Assembly: GCA_015152565.1 (NCBI GenBank)
Contig: SUTT01000001.1
Location: forward strand, 1 to 64,000
Source of the DNA: Cyanobacteria bacterium SIG27
Lineage (GTDB): Bacteria > Cyanobacteriota > Vampirovibrionia > Gastranaerophilales > Gastranaerophilaceae
Reading direction: 5' to 3'
DNA length: 64,000 nucleotides
Below the pieces are notes generated by a model, which saw only the letters and a program-made list of their open reading frames with translations, did not search any database and had not been told where the DNA came from. Within the stretch, counting starts at the first letter, position 1, and the number at the start of each line of letters is the position of its first letter. A program made the translations under genes and the position numbers. Shown one piece after another: positions 26,027 to 34,624 of the stretch.

Positions 26027-27459
26027 TGATTAATCTAGTCTTAATAGTTCCAATAATTTTTTGTTTAATATTGCTATTTGCAAAAAATAACAAATTAAAC
26101 AATCTTTTTATGATACTTTATGCGCTTTTGCATAGTTCGCTTGGTTTTTGCTATTTTCTAAAACCAGACTTAGTTGAAGCAAGCCAATATTTTAATCTAA
26201 ACAATACAAATATAGTTTTCTATATTGTTTTATCAATTGTTTATTTAACGGTTAGCATTTATAACCTTGGTTATTCTAAAAATCTTGAAAGCGAATTTAA
26301 GCCAAGAAAAATGATGCACTATTCTACAATGATTTTGATTTTTGTTTTATCAATGACAGGTGGAATTTTAGCTAATAATCTTGGTCTTGCTTGGATTTTT
26401 ATCGAGGGAACGACGTTAGCTAGTGCTTATTTAATCTATTTCAATAAAACAAAACATTCAATTGAAGCCGCTTGGAAATATGTTTTCATTTGTTCAATTG
26501 GAATTGCTTTAGCTTTTGTTGGAATTATTCTTCTTACAATTGCAACAGGGTCAATGAACTCCCTAAACTATAACGACTTATTGAACCACGCTCCAAGCTT
26601 TAGCCGTTTTTGGTTAAATATTTCATTTGTATTTATATTATTTGGAATAGGAACTAAAATGGGGCTTGCTCCAGTGCATTTTTGGCTTCCGGACGCTCAC
26701 GCTGAAGCTCCAAGTCCGATTTCAGCTTTATTATCTGCAACATTATTAAACTGTGCATTTTTAGTTATTTTAAATGTTTATAAAGTAATGCTTGCAGCAA
26801 ATTGCATAGCTTACGCTAGGACATTACTTCTTGTAATGGGCTTTTTATCATTGTTTATAACAAGTGTATTTTTATACCACACCAAAAACTATAAAAGAAT
26901 GCTTGCTTATTCTTCAATTGAAAATATGGGTATTTTAGCAATTTGTACATCCTTGGGTGGTGTTGCATATTACGCTTTAATTATTCATTTAATAGGTCAT
27001 TCTTTAATTAAAGCTAGCTTCTTTTTAACAAGTGGAAACGTTTTAGAACTTTTTGAAACAAAAAGAATAAAATCTGTTAGAGCTCTAGCTTTGGTTGATA
27101 AAAAAACAAGTTGGCTTTGGATATTATCTTTCCTTGGAATTTGTGCTTTTCCGCCAAGTGTTTTATTTATTAGTGAATTTTTAATTGTTAAAACTTTCAT
27201 TATTCAAAAACATTATGCTCTATGCGCATTGTTTTTATTCTTATTAACAGTCATTCTTTTTGCAATGGGAAGAGTTGTAATAAAAATGGCGTATGGCGAA
27301 AAAACGTCTGAAAAGTTTGAAAAAGCAAAAAATAATCTATCAAAAATCGATATGACAATGTATATTCCTCAAATTGTGCTTTTGACTCTGGCTTTTATTT
27401 TAGGAATATATATTCCAAAATTTTTAGATTTAACAATTTTAAGAGCTGTAATTGGATAA
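26026..27459 (+). CDS. Second proton-pumping membrane subunit, HyfF-like
   Basis: Second antiporter-like (NuoM/NuoN/MrpD) subunit, 477 residues with about 14 helices. The conserved block is MGLAPVHFWLPDAHAEAPSP, then YSSIENMGILAICTS and HLIGHSLIKASFFLTSGNV. With the HyfB-like subunit it gives the complex two pump modules, unlike Hyc or Ech which have one. It overlaps the HyfE-like stop and runs up to the large-subunit gene. The only regulatory sign is translational coupling. Confidence 0.9.
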   Translation: MINLVLIVPIIFCLILLFAKNNKLNNLFMILYALLHSSLGFCYFLKPDLVEASQYFNLNNTNIVFYIVLSIVYLTVSIYNLGYSKNLESEFKPRKMMHYSTMILIFVLSMTGGILANNLGLAWIFIEGTTLASAYLIYFNKTKHSIEAAWKYVFICSIGIALAFVGIILLTIATGSMNSLNYNDLLNHAPSFSRFWLNISFVFILFGIGTKMGLAPVHFWLPDAHAEAPSPISALLSATLLNCAFLVILNVYKVMLAANCIAYARTLLLVMGFLSLFITSVFLYHTKNYKRMLAYSSIENMGILAICTSLGGVAYYALIIHLIGHSLIKASFFLTSGNVLELFETKRIKSVRALALVDKKTSWLWILSFLGICAFPPSVLFISEFLIVKTFIIQKHYALCALFLFLLTVILFAMGRVVIKMAYGEKTSEKFEKAKNNLSKIDMTMYIPQIVLLTLAFILGIYIPKFLDLTILRAVIG

Positions 27460-27469
27460 AGGAGATAAG

Positions 27470-28921
27470 ATGAATTATTACACAATGAAAAACAATCAAA
27501 GAATTAATCTTCTTGATATTCCTACAGTTGAATTTGAAAGTTTAAGAGCTCAATTAATGGCAACAAACTTGCGCCCAATAGCTTTTTTTGGTGCTGATTG
27601 GGGAGAAAATATTAAGCTTTTTGTTGCTTTAGCTGATGATGAAAAAGGAGATATTTTAGTAACTTCATCTTTAATTCATAAATCAATCACTGAATATGAA
27701 TCAATTACAAAAGAAAATCCTCAGTACCACATGTTTGAGCGTGAATTTTATGAACAATTTGGAATAAAACCACTTAATCACCCTTGGCTAAAACCTGTTC
27801 GCAAAAATTTAGATGATTATGAATTTTTTGAAATGCAAGGAGATGAAACTCACCAAGTAGCTGTTGGTCCAATCCACGCCGGAGTAATTGAACCGGGGCA
27901 TTTTAGATTTAATTGCCAAGGAGAAAAAGTTTATAATCTTGAAATTATGCTTGGTTATCAGCATAGGGGAGCTGAAGATTTAATGCTTAAAAATCCATCA
28001 AACCAACTGGCTGAATCAATTTGTGGAGATAGCGTTGTAGCTTATTCAACCGCATATTCACAGTTAATTGAAGCACTAGGCGAAACAAAGATTACTCCAA
28101 GAGCGGCAATAATTAGAAGAATTGCTCTTGAAATGGAGCGAATTGCAATCCATATTGGTGATATGGGTGCAATTTTAGGCGACATTGCATATTTGATGGG
28201 AAAAGAAACTTTCGCTGTTACAAGAACTCTTGTAATCAATACAATGCTTGAAGTTTCAGGTAGCAGGTTTATCAGAGGCTTAACAACAGTTGGCGGAGTG
28301 AATTTTGATATTAATCAAAATATGTCAGATAAAATTATTTCAACTCTTGATTATGTTAAAAAGACAGTTGATAAAATGACTAGCGCTGCTCTTAACTCAT
28401 CAACCGTTATTTCAAGACTTGAAAAAACAGGAAATATCAGCCTTGAAACCGCTCAAGAATTAAATATGGTTGGTTTAATGGCTCGTTCTTGTGGACTAAC
28501 CATTGATTCAAGGTTTGATTTTGAAGATGAATACTACAAGGGAATTGAAAGAAAACCTTTTAAAGCCACAAATGACGCTTATTCTCGCTTTAGAATTAGA
28601 TATAAAGAAGTAAAAGAATCAATTAGAATTGTAAAAGAATTATTGAAAAAGCTTTCAAAAACTAGAAATCAAGCACTTTTCACAAATCCAAATTGTTTAA
28701 TTTCAAATAGTTTTGCAGTATCTATTGTTGAGGGTTGGCGTGGTGAAGTTATTCACATTGCAACAACTGATGAATCAGGTAAAATTTCAAGATATAAAAT
28801 AAAAGACCCATCTTTTAACAATTGGTGGGGATTATCTATGGCAGTTAGAAATAATGGAATATCTGATTTTCCATTGTGTAACAAAGGTTTTGACTTATCG
28901 TATTGTGGGTTTGACCTATAA
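27470..28921 (+). CDS. NuoCD/HyfG-like large subunit lacking Ni-Fe ligands
   Basis: Soluble 483-residue subunit. An N-terminal NuoC-like domain (about 1-115, with EREFYEQFGIKPLNHPWLKP) is followed by a NuoD/hydrogenase large-subunit domain starting GPIHAGVIEPGHFRF. I use the ATG at 27470 with GGAG five bases upstream. In [NiFe] enzymes four Cys (CxxC near the start, DPCxxC near the end) hold the metals. Here the first motif is C185-G-D-S188 and the second DPS448FNN451, so three of the four are missing. Catalysis of hydrogen is therefore unlikely; this matches Ehr-type complexes. Confidence 0.88.
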   Translation: MNYYTMKNNQRINLLDIPTVEFESLRAQLMATNLRPIAFFGADWGENIKLFVALADDEKGDILVTSSLIHKSITEYESITKENPQYHMFEREFYEQFGIKPLNHPWLKPVRKNLDDYEFFEMQGDETHQVAVGPIHAGVIEPGHFRFNCQGEKVYNLEIMLGYQHRGAEDLMLKNPSNQLAESICGDSVVAYSTAYSQLIEALGETKITPRAAIIRRIALEMERIAIHIGDMGAILGDIAYLMGKETFAVTRTLVINTMLEVSGSRFIRGLTTVGGVNFDINQNMSDKIISTLDYVKKTVDKMTSAALNSSTVISRLEKTGNISLETAQELNMVGLMARSCGLTIDSRFDFEDEYYKGIERKPFKATNDAYSRFRIRYKEVKESIRIVKELLKKLSKTRNQALFTNPNCLISNSFAVSIVEGWRGEVIHIATTDESGKISRYKIKDPSFNNWWGLSMAVRNNGISDFPLCNKGFDLSYCGFDL

Positions 28922-28944
28922 TAATAAAATTAAGGAAGTTTATT

Positions 28945-29700
28945 ATGTTTGATACTTTAAAAATGAAATTATGGCAAAAAAAACAATATATTCCAGATAT
29001 TAAAAATGCGCCAATGAGAGAACAGTTTAGAGGTTTACCGAAGCTTACTAATTCAATTTGTAATGGTTGCGAAAAATGTGTAGCTGCTTGTCCGACAAAT
29101 GCAATTTCAATTAATCCGCTTAAAATCGATATGGCAAAATGCACTCTTTGTGGAGCTTGTAAAAATGTATGCCAAGGTGCGATTGATTTTACTAATTTCT
29201 ATAAATTAGCAGCAGATAAACCTGAAAAACTTGTTGTAACGCAAGAAACAACTCCTGAAAATTATTATAAAAATGCTATTGAAATAAGAAAAGAAATCTA
29301 TTCAATTTTTAATCGCTCAATTAAATTTCGCCAAGTTTCAGCAGGGGGCTGTAATGGTTGCGAAATGGAGCTAAACGCTGCAGGAAACGCTAATTTTGAT
29401 ATGGGAAGATTTGGGATTGATTTTGTTGCTTCTCCTCGCCATGCTGATGGAATAGTGATAACTGGTCCAATAACAAAAAATATGGCTTATGCATTAGAAG
29501 ACTGCTATAAATCAACTCCTGATCCTAAAGTAGTTATTTTGTGCGGAACTTGCGCAATTTCAGGGGGAATTTTTAAAGATTCAACAGAACTAAATCGTGA
29601 ATTTTTAGATAAATATAAAATTGACTTATATATTCCAGGGTGTCCTGTTCATCCTTTAACGTTTATTAACGCCATTTTAGATTTCATCAGAAAGAAATAA
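28945..29700 (+). CDS. Fused 2x[4Fe-4S] ferredoxin and NuoB/HyfI-like small subunit
   Basis: A 251-residue electron-transfer subunit that joins two usually separate proteins. Residues about 36-80 form a two-cluster ferredoxin (C39, C42, C45, C49 and C66, C69, C72, C76), as in NuoI/HyfH. Residues about 130-250 form the NuoB/HyfI small subunit with GGCNGC (C136, C139), CGTC (C200/C203) and PGCPVHP (C233), which should hold the N2-like cluster. All these cluster ligands are intact, unlike the large subunit. The complex can probably take electrons from reduced ferredoxin. It is followed after one base by nanE. Confidence 0.87.
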   Translation: MFDTLKMKLWQKKQYIPDIKNAPMREQFRGLPKLTNSICNGCEKCVAACPTNAISINPLKIDMAKCTLCGACKNVCQGAIDFTNFYKLAADKPEKLVVTQETTPENYYKNAIEIRKEIYSIFNRSIKFRQVSAGGCNGCEMELNAAGNANFDMGRFGIDFVASPRHADGIVITGPITKNMAYALEDCYKSTPDPKVVILCGTCAISGGIFKDSTELNREFLDKYKIDLYIPGCPVHPLTFINAILDFIRKK

Positions 29701-29701
29701 A

Positions 29702-30388
29702 ATGAATATTTTAGAAAATCTTAAAAATGAATTAATAGTTTCAATTCAAGCAATGCCAAATGAGCCATTGTATGATGAAATTTGTATTAATGCTATGGCA
29801 AAAAGTATAGTTGAACTTGGCGGCGCTAAAGCACTTCGTTTGGCAGGTGAGAGAGATATTAAAAACATTAAAAAAATGTTTCCTAATGTTATTGTTATTG
29901 GTATAACAAAGCCATCTCAAATTCCAGCTAACTATAAAGAATTGGTTTATATTACTCCAACCATTGATGATTGTAAGCGTGTTATTGAAGCAGGGGCTGA
30001 TATTGTAGCTTTTGATGGAACAATGAGAAATAGACCAAATAATGAAAACTTGGCTGATTTAATTAACTATATTAAATCTCAAAATAAAATTACAATGGCA
30101 GATGTTGCAACTTATAAGGAAGCTAAAAATGCTTATAAACTAGGGTGTGATATAGTTTCAACTACACTAAGTGGATATACAACAGAAACTCAAAATAACT
30201 CAGATTGTCCTGATTTTGAACTAGTTAAAAAAATAAAAGAGAATTTAGATATTTTTACTATTTTAGAAGGTAAAATTTGGGAGAAAAACGATGTTAAAAT
30301 GGCATTTGAATATGGAGCTGATGCTGTTGTAGTTGGTTCTGCTATTACTCGACCACAGTTGATATATAAAAGATTAAAAGGAATATAA
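29702..30388 (+). CDS. nanE: N-acetylmannosamine-6-phosphate 2-epimerase NanE
   Basis: TIM-barrel enzyme converting ManNAc-6-P to GlcNAc-6-P in sialic acid catabolism. Family marks are VSIQAMPNEPLYDE at the N-terminus (usually 'VSCQA..GEPL'), KALRLAGERDI, the catalytic GADIVAFDGTMRNRP and LEGKIW near residue 190. It is 228 residues. It begins one base after the membrane-complex gene and ends one base before nanK, so it is in the same operon. No sialate lyase (nanA) or transporter is in the window. Confidence 0.9.
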   Translation: MNILENLKNELIVSIQAMPNEPLYDEICINAMAKSIVELGGAKALRLAGERDIKNIKKMFPNVIVIGITKPSQIPANYKELVYITPTIDDCKRVIEAGADIVAFDGTMRNRPNNENLADLINYIKSQNKITMADVATYKEAKNAYKLGCDIVSTTLSGYTTETQNNSDCPDFELVKKIKENLDIFTILEGKIWEKNDVKMAFEYGADAVVVGSAITRPQLIYKRLKGI

Positions 30389-30389
30389 A

Positions 30390-31262
30390 ATGAATAAAGC
30401 TCTTGGAATTGATATCGGTGGAACTAAGATTTCTAACGCTTTAATTGATAATAACGGTAAAATTTTAAACGAAGTTGAAAAAATATCAACTCCAAAAACC
30501 GTTGATGAAATTATTAATATATTGAAAAATGTAATTTCAAAATTTGAGCAAGATATTGAATTTGTAGCGATAGCAACAGCAGGCGCTGTAAATAATCAAA
30601 ACACCGGCGTTATCGGTTCGACTGCTAATTTGGCTTGTGGCTATAAAGATATCGATTTTCAATCTTTATCAAACAAAAAAGTATTTATTGAAAACGATGC
30701 AAATGCTGCCGCTTGGGCGGAATATAGAATAGGCGCTGCACAAGGTTATAATAATAGTATAATGCTTACTTTAGGCACTGGCGTTGGTGGTGGAATAATA
30801 ATCAATGGCAAACTTTTAAAAGGTAAAAACGGTGCTGCTGGCGAAATGCATTTTGCAATGTCTAGAAATCAAAAAAGAAAATGCACTTGCGGGGCTTGGG
30901 ATTGTTTTGAAGCCTATGCTTCAGGAAACGGTTTAAGGCAAACCGGAGTTGAAATTTTTCAAGATGAAAATATAACAACTTATGATATTATAGAACGTGT
31001 TTCAAATAATGATGAAAAAGCTTTATTAACACTCAAAACTTGGCAAAATGATATTGCATTAGGAATTTTGGGTTTAAATAATATTTTTGATACTGATTGT
31101 GTTGTATTATCAGGCTCAATGGAAAAATTTGTTGATACAAATGAAATTGAAAAGTTTGTAAATGAAAATATTGTAACTACACCGACTAGAGTATTTCACG
31201 CAAAAGCAGGTAATTACGCAGGCATGATTGGGGCGGTGTTATTGGGGAATGAGTTTATTTAG
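30390..31262 (+). CDS. nanK: ROK-family sugar kinase (probable NanK)
   Basis: ROK family kinase (repressor/ORF/kinase) without a DNA-binding domain. The ATP-binding GIDIGGTKISNALI lies at the N-terminus, the catalytic ENDANAAAWAEY is near residue 100, GTGVGGGIIINGK follows, and the zinc-site motif CTCGAWDCFE is present. By context next to nanE it likely phosphorylates ManNAc to ManNAc-6-P; glucose or another hexosamine is possible because ROK kinases look alike. Length 290 is normal. Its end overlaps the convergent XRE gene by eight bases. Confidence 0.83.
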   Translation: MNKALGIDIGGTKISNALIDNNGKILNEVEKISTPKTVDEIINILKNVISKFEQDIEFVAIATAGAVNNQNTGVIGSTANLACGYKDIDFQSLSNKKVFIENDANAAAWAEYRIGAAQGYNNSIMLTLGTGVGGGIIINGKLLKGKNGAAGEMHFAMSRNQKRKCTCGAWDCFEAYASGNGLRQTGVEIFQDENITTYDIIERVSNNDEKALLTLKTWQNDIALGILGLNNIFDTDCVVLSGSMEKFVDTNEIEKFVNENIVTTPTRVFHAKAGNYAGMIGAVLLGNEFI

Positions 31263-31581
31263 TTTTTAAGCTTAAAACCATCTTATGAACTGTTTTTAAA
31301 AGCTTTAAATCATCTTTAAGAGAATTATTGATTTCTTCAAGCATTTTTTTACTATCTAATTCTTTTAAATGTTCAAAAATATATAATTCAAAAACTTCCA
31401 TTTCTAAACCGTTTGCAATTTTTTCAATAGTTTCAGAATTTGGATAATTTTTGCCATTTTCAATATTGCTTAAACTTGGAATTTCAATTCCAATGCGCTC
31501 TGCAAGTTGTTCTTGGGTTAATTTTTTAGATTTTCTAATTTCTTTTATTCTCTCGCCCAACAATTTTTTAATATTTTTCAT
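31255..31581 (-). CDS. XRE-family transcriptional regulator
   Basis: Small DNA-binding protein (108 residues). A Cro/C1-type helix-turn-helix covers about residues 9-63: RIKEIRKSKKLTQEQLAERI then IEIPSLSNIENGKNYPNSETI. A helical Leu/Lys-rich C-terminal region (about 64-108) probably dimerises. It is divergent from the large pseudopilin gene across a 142-base gap that contains a promoter and a 16-bp perfect palindrome. It may regulate that gene and itself; this is inference. GGTGA precedes the start. Confidence 0.85.
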   Translation of the reverse strand: MKNIKKLLGERIKEIRKSKKLTQEQLAERIGIEIPSLSNIENGKNYPNSETIEKIANGLEMEVFELYIFEHLKELDSKKMLEEINNSLKDDLKLLKTVHKMVLSLKTK

Positions 31582-31632
31582 AAAATCACCAAAAATATTG
31601 TATGTAAAATTGCAGTTTTTTATAATAATTCA

Positions 31633-31661
31633 TTGACTAAATTAATAGAGTAATTTATTAT
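31633..31661 (+). promoter_or_regulatory. Promoter for the repeat pseudopilin gene
   Basis: TTGACT at 31633-31638 and TATTAT at 31656-31661 are separated by 17 bases, a good sigma-70-type match. The next plus-strand start is at 31724. Confidence 0.55.
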
Positions 31662-31666
31662 ATGTA

Positions 31667-31682
31667 ATAATAAATTTATTAT
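31667..31682. promoter_or_regulatory. 16-bp perfect palindrome, candidate operator
   Basis: ATAATAAATTTATTAT is a perfect inverted repeat just downstream of the promoter, between the divergent XRE regulator and pseudopilin genes. AT-rich palindromes arise by chance in this genome, so the link to the regulator is tentative. Confidence 0.35.
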
Positions 31683-31723
31683 GTTTAATAAATTATCGTA
31701 TTTTTTTAGTTAAGAGATGAAGT

Positions 31724-34408
31724 ATGAAAAAGAGCAGTAAAGCATTTTCTTTAGTAGAAATATTAGTAGCGTTAATTATAGTAAGCTTAATTACGGCGGC
31801 AATGGCGCCTATAATCACTAAAAAACTAAGCTCAAGCGGTATTACAATCAGCGGTGGTGGCGGTGGCGGTGGAGTACCGTCTGCTGGCGCATGCGCAACT
31901 GGTCAATATTTTGATATGGATGAACAAGCATGTAAACACTGCCCTGAAGGACACTTTTGTGATGGCTTTAATAAGTTAGTTTGTCTTGCAGGTACATCAA
32001 CTTCTGCTGATGGTACTGATAAACACCCTTTAAATGGTCAATCTCAATGTAAAGAATGTGCTGATGGATATTACGCTCTTGAAGCTTCTCCAACTTGCTT
32101 ATTAAATACTGCTAAAAATTGTGCCGAAAGATCAAAGATTGATAACATCTGCACTGCATGTAGCGGAGAAGATTTACTTGTTGATGGAAATTGCGTTAAA
32201 GATGTTCCTGTTTATACTCTTTTAAATTCAAGTGGAGCAGACATTACAGCGACCTCAACAAAACTTGTTAAAGGGAGTACTTATTGGACTATAGAAATTA
32301 AAGCTTCGGGGACTTTATCCTTTTCTTCTGTACCAGCAAATGTTATGGATGTTTTCACTGTTGGCGGAGGTTCTGGGGGATTAATAGATGTTAGCGGATG
32401 CGACCCAGCTGTAGGCGGCGGTGGAAATTATAATATTATAAAAAATTTAGTAGTACAAACGGATACAAGTTATCCAATAACAATAGGTTCAGGTAGCTCT
32501 GCTGTAAATTGTTCTTCTCTTCATTCGAGTGGTGGTACAACAAGTGCTTTTGGATTGTTTACCTACGGCGGAGTTTATAAAAGTAGCCATAGTATTTGCC
32601 CTTTTAATGAAACAAGCTGTACTATGAAATATGGCGAAACAGGAACAAGTTCTAATCAAAAAGCAAATTCTGGAAATGGCGGCGCTTCTCAAAAAAAAGG
32701 TATGAGTGGGGTTGTAATTCTAAGGGGTCAGCTTGGTGCAAAAAACGCAAAAGCTGAAACTTATCCGACGTATAAATTTTTAAATAGCACAGGGTCTGAC
32801 ACTACAACAACTCATACAACATTGCATGTAACTAATGAATATTGGTTTGTAAGATTAACTACAAGTGGCACGATTAATTTCACTTATCTTCCAACTAGCA
32901 ATGTTGACGTGTTTGTAGTTGGCGGTGGAGCTGGTGGATTAACAGATGTTAGCGGATGCGACCCTAACGTTGGCGGCGGCGGAAATTTTAATACGGTAAG
33001 GAACGTAATAATTAATACAGATATTGCATATCCTGTTAAAATAGGCGCAGGGGGTTCGGCTGTAGCTTGTAGCTCATCTAATAAAACAGGTGGCACGTCT
33101 AGTATTTTTGGAATTTATTCTAATGGCGGAGTTTATACAGGAAGTCATAGCACCTGCCCATTTGGTGATGCAAGTTGTGAATTTAAATATGGAAATCAAG
33201 GCTCTACAAATAATCAAAACAAAAACACAGGAAACGGTGGCGCTTCTCAGAAAGGCGCTATGGATGGCATAGTTATAATAAGAGGCACTCGTACACCAAA
33301 CAATACCAGCTTAAATCTTCCTATATACAAATTCTTAAACGATAGTGGTGGTGAAGCAACTCTTGAATATAGCACATTATATACTGCTAATGACTATTGG
33401 TATTTAAGATTTACTTCAAGTGGAAAAGTTCTGTTTGAATATTTGCCGACAAATTCCGTTGATGTTTTTGTACTTGGTGGTGGTTCTGGTGGATTAATAG
33501 ACGTTAGCGGATGTGAACCAGCTGTTGGCGGCGGCGGTACTTATAGTACAACATTGGGTGCTCAGCTTTCTTCAGGAATGTCATATCCAATAACAGTTGG
33601 CTCGGGTAGTTCTGCAGTAAATTGTAGTTCGCTTCATTCAAATGGATATACTTCTAGTGGTTTTGGAATATACTCACGAGGCGGAGTCTATACAGCAAGT
33701 TATGCTACATGCCCTTTTGGAGATACGACATGTGATTTTAAATATGGAAACACGGGTTCAACTACCAATCAAAATCCCAATACTGGAAATGGTGGGGCAT
33801 CTCAAAAAGCAGGCATGAGCGGAATTGTTATGGTAAGAGGAAAAATGAAAAATACAAGTGATATAACAGATAAACTTCCAACATATAGATATACAAATAG
33901 CAGTAATGCAGATATTGCCTCTAGTGCTACTACACTTAGTGTTACATCAACGCATTGGTATTTGAAATTTAGTCAATCTGGAAGCCTTGTTTTTGATTCA
34001 ATCAAGAATAGCAAAATAGATGTTTTTGCTGTTGGAGGTGGTGCTGGTGGAATGATTGATGTTAGTGGTTGCGATCCAAGCGTTGGTGGAGGTGGGAATT
34101 TTAAAGTTTCAAATAATGTTAATGTAGTTGCTGGTACAACATATCCAATTGTAATCGGCGCAGGTGGTGGAGCGAAAAATTGTTCTGCAACTCGTGCCAG
34201 TGGCGGACAATCAAGTGCTTTTGGAGCAAGCGCTGCAGGTGGTTCGGGAACCACTAATCGTAAGGTGTGCTTGTTTAATTCAACTGAGTGTACAACTACT
34301 TATGGAAACTCAGGTACAAGTTCTAATCAATTTCAAAATTCCGGTAATGGTGGTGCATCTCAAAAAGCAGGCATGAATGGAGTCGTTATAATTCGAGGCA
34401 CATTATAA
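31724..34408 (+). CDS. Giant prepilin-like protein with four glycine-rich repeats
   Basis: An 894-residue surface or appendage protein. It starts with a type IV prepilin/pseudopilin signal: the basic MKKSSKA, then FSLVEILVALIIVSLITAAM, with the F and the downstream Glu of the methylation motif. A Gly tract (about 45-52) leads to a Cys-rich, growth-factor-receptor-like segment (about 57-160, ending DGNC). Then come four tandem domains of about 185 residues each. Every domain has VGGG(S/A)GG, DVSGC(D/E)P, GGGG, a paired Cys in C.F....C and TGNGGASQ ending in VI(I/L)RG. I know no characterised homologue; similar glycine-rich domains occur in adhesins. Confidence 0.75.
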   Translation: MKKSSKAFSLVEILVALIIVSLITAAMAPIITKKLSSSGITISGGGGGGGVPSAGACATGQYFDMDEQACKHCPEGHFCDGFNKLVCLAGTSTSADGTDKHPLNGQSQCKECADGYYALEASPTCLLNTAKNCAERSKIDNICTACSGEDLLVDGNCVKDVPVYTLLNSSGADITATSTKLVKGSTYWTIEIKASGTLSFSSVPANVMDVFTVGGGSGGLIDVSGCDPAVGGGGNYNIIKNLVVQTDTSYPITIGSGSSAVNCSSLHSSGGTTSAFGLFTYGGVYKSSHSICPFNETSCTMKYGETGTSSNQKANSGNGGASQKKGMSGVVILRGQLGAKNAKAETYPTYKFLNSTGSDTTTTHTTLHVTNEYWFVRLTTSGTINFTYLPTSNVDVFVVGGGAGGLTDVSGCDPNVGGGGNFNTVRNVIINTDIAYPVKIGAGGSAVACSSSNKTGGTSSIFGIYSNGGVYTGSHSTCPFGDASCEFKYGNQGSTNNQNKNTGNGGASQKGAMDGIVIIRGTRTPNNTSLNLPIYKFLNDSGGEATLEYSTLYTANDYWYLRFTSSGKVLFEYLPTNSVDVFVLGGGSGGLIDVSGCEPAVGGGGTYSTTLGAQLSSGMSYPITVGSGSSAVNCSSLHSNGYTSSGFGIYSRGGVYTASYATCPFGDTTCDFKYGNTGSTTNQNPNTGNGGASQKAGMSGIVMVRGKMKNTSDITDKLPTYRYTNSSNADIASSATTLSVTSTHWYLKFSQSGSLVFDSIKNSKIDVFAVGGGAGGMIDVSGCDPSVGGGGNFKVSNNVNVVAGTTYPIVIGAGGGAKNCSATRASGGQSSAFGASAAGGSGTTNRKVCLFNSTECTTTYGNSGTSSNQFQNSGNGGASQKAGMNGVVIIRGTL
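32207..34405 (+). repeat. Four tandem coding repeats of about 185 codons
   Basis: Units begin at 32207, 32765, 33320 and 33878 (steps of 558, 555 and 558 bases), each opening with Pro-x-Tyr (VY, TY, IY, TY) and ending with a (V/I)(I/L/M)(I/L/V)RG strand. Protein similarity is strong throughout, but the DNA has diverged between units, so the amplification is not recent. Confidence 0.85.
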
Positions 34409-34435
34409 GTTTCATGTTATTTTTTAAATCGTGTT

Positions 34436-34460
34436 GGAGAGGGAAACCTCTCCTTTTTTT
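34436..34460 (+). terminator. Intrinsic terminator after the pseudopilin gene
   Basis: GGAGAGG (34436-34442), tetraloop GAAA, CCTCTCC (34447-34453), then seven T. A textbook rho-independent terminator. Confidence 0.93.
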
Positions 34461-34466
34461 ATACCT

Positions 34467-34531
34467 GCGCAAAGCGAATTGTGGCGAGACTTCGCCCAAT
34501 GAGCAAAGCGCAGGCATAAGGATGTTGAGCA
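34467..34531 (+). repeat. 65-bp structured direct repeat, copy 1
   Basis: Identical over 65 bases to the copy at 34625. Within it ATTG(T)GGCGA-GACT-TCGCCCAAT folds into a hairpin, and CCTGCGC (34464-34470) with GCGCAGG (34508-34514) forms an outer stem. This suggests a REP/MITE-like element or a structured RNA. Confidence 0.85.
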
Positions 34532-34624
34532 CTTGCACGGCACGGATGACGTGGCGGGCTTGTGCGAACACTGGACTATGGCGACGTAAGAGTTTGCTTT
34601 TGCAAACTCCACAGGAGCAAACAA

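Noticed and set aside
27470..29700. Annotating the complex as a functional group 4 [NiFe] hydrogenase
   Set aside because: The Ni-Fe ligand positions read CGDS and DPSxxN, so three of the four required cysteines are absent. Gene order alone would have misled.
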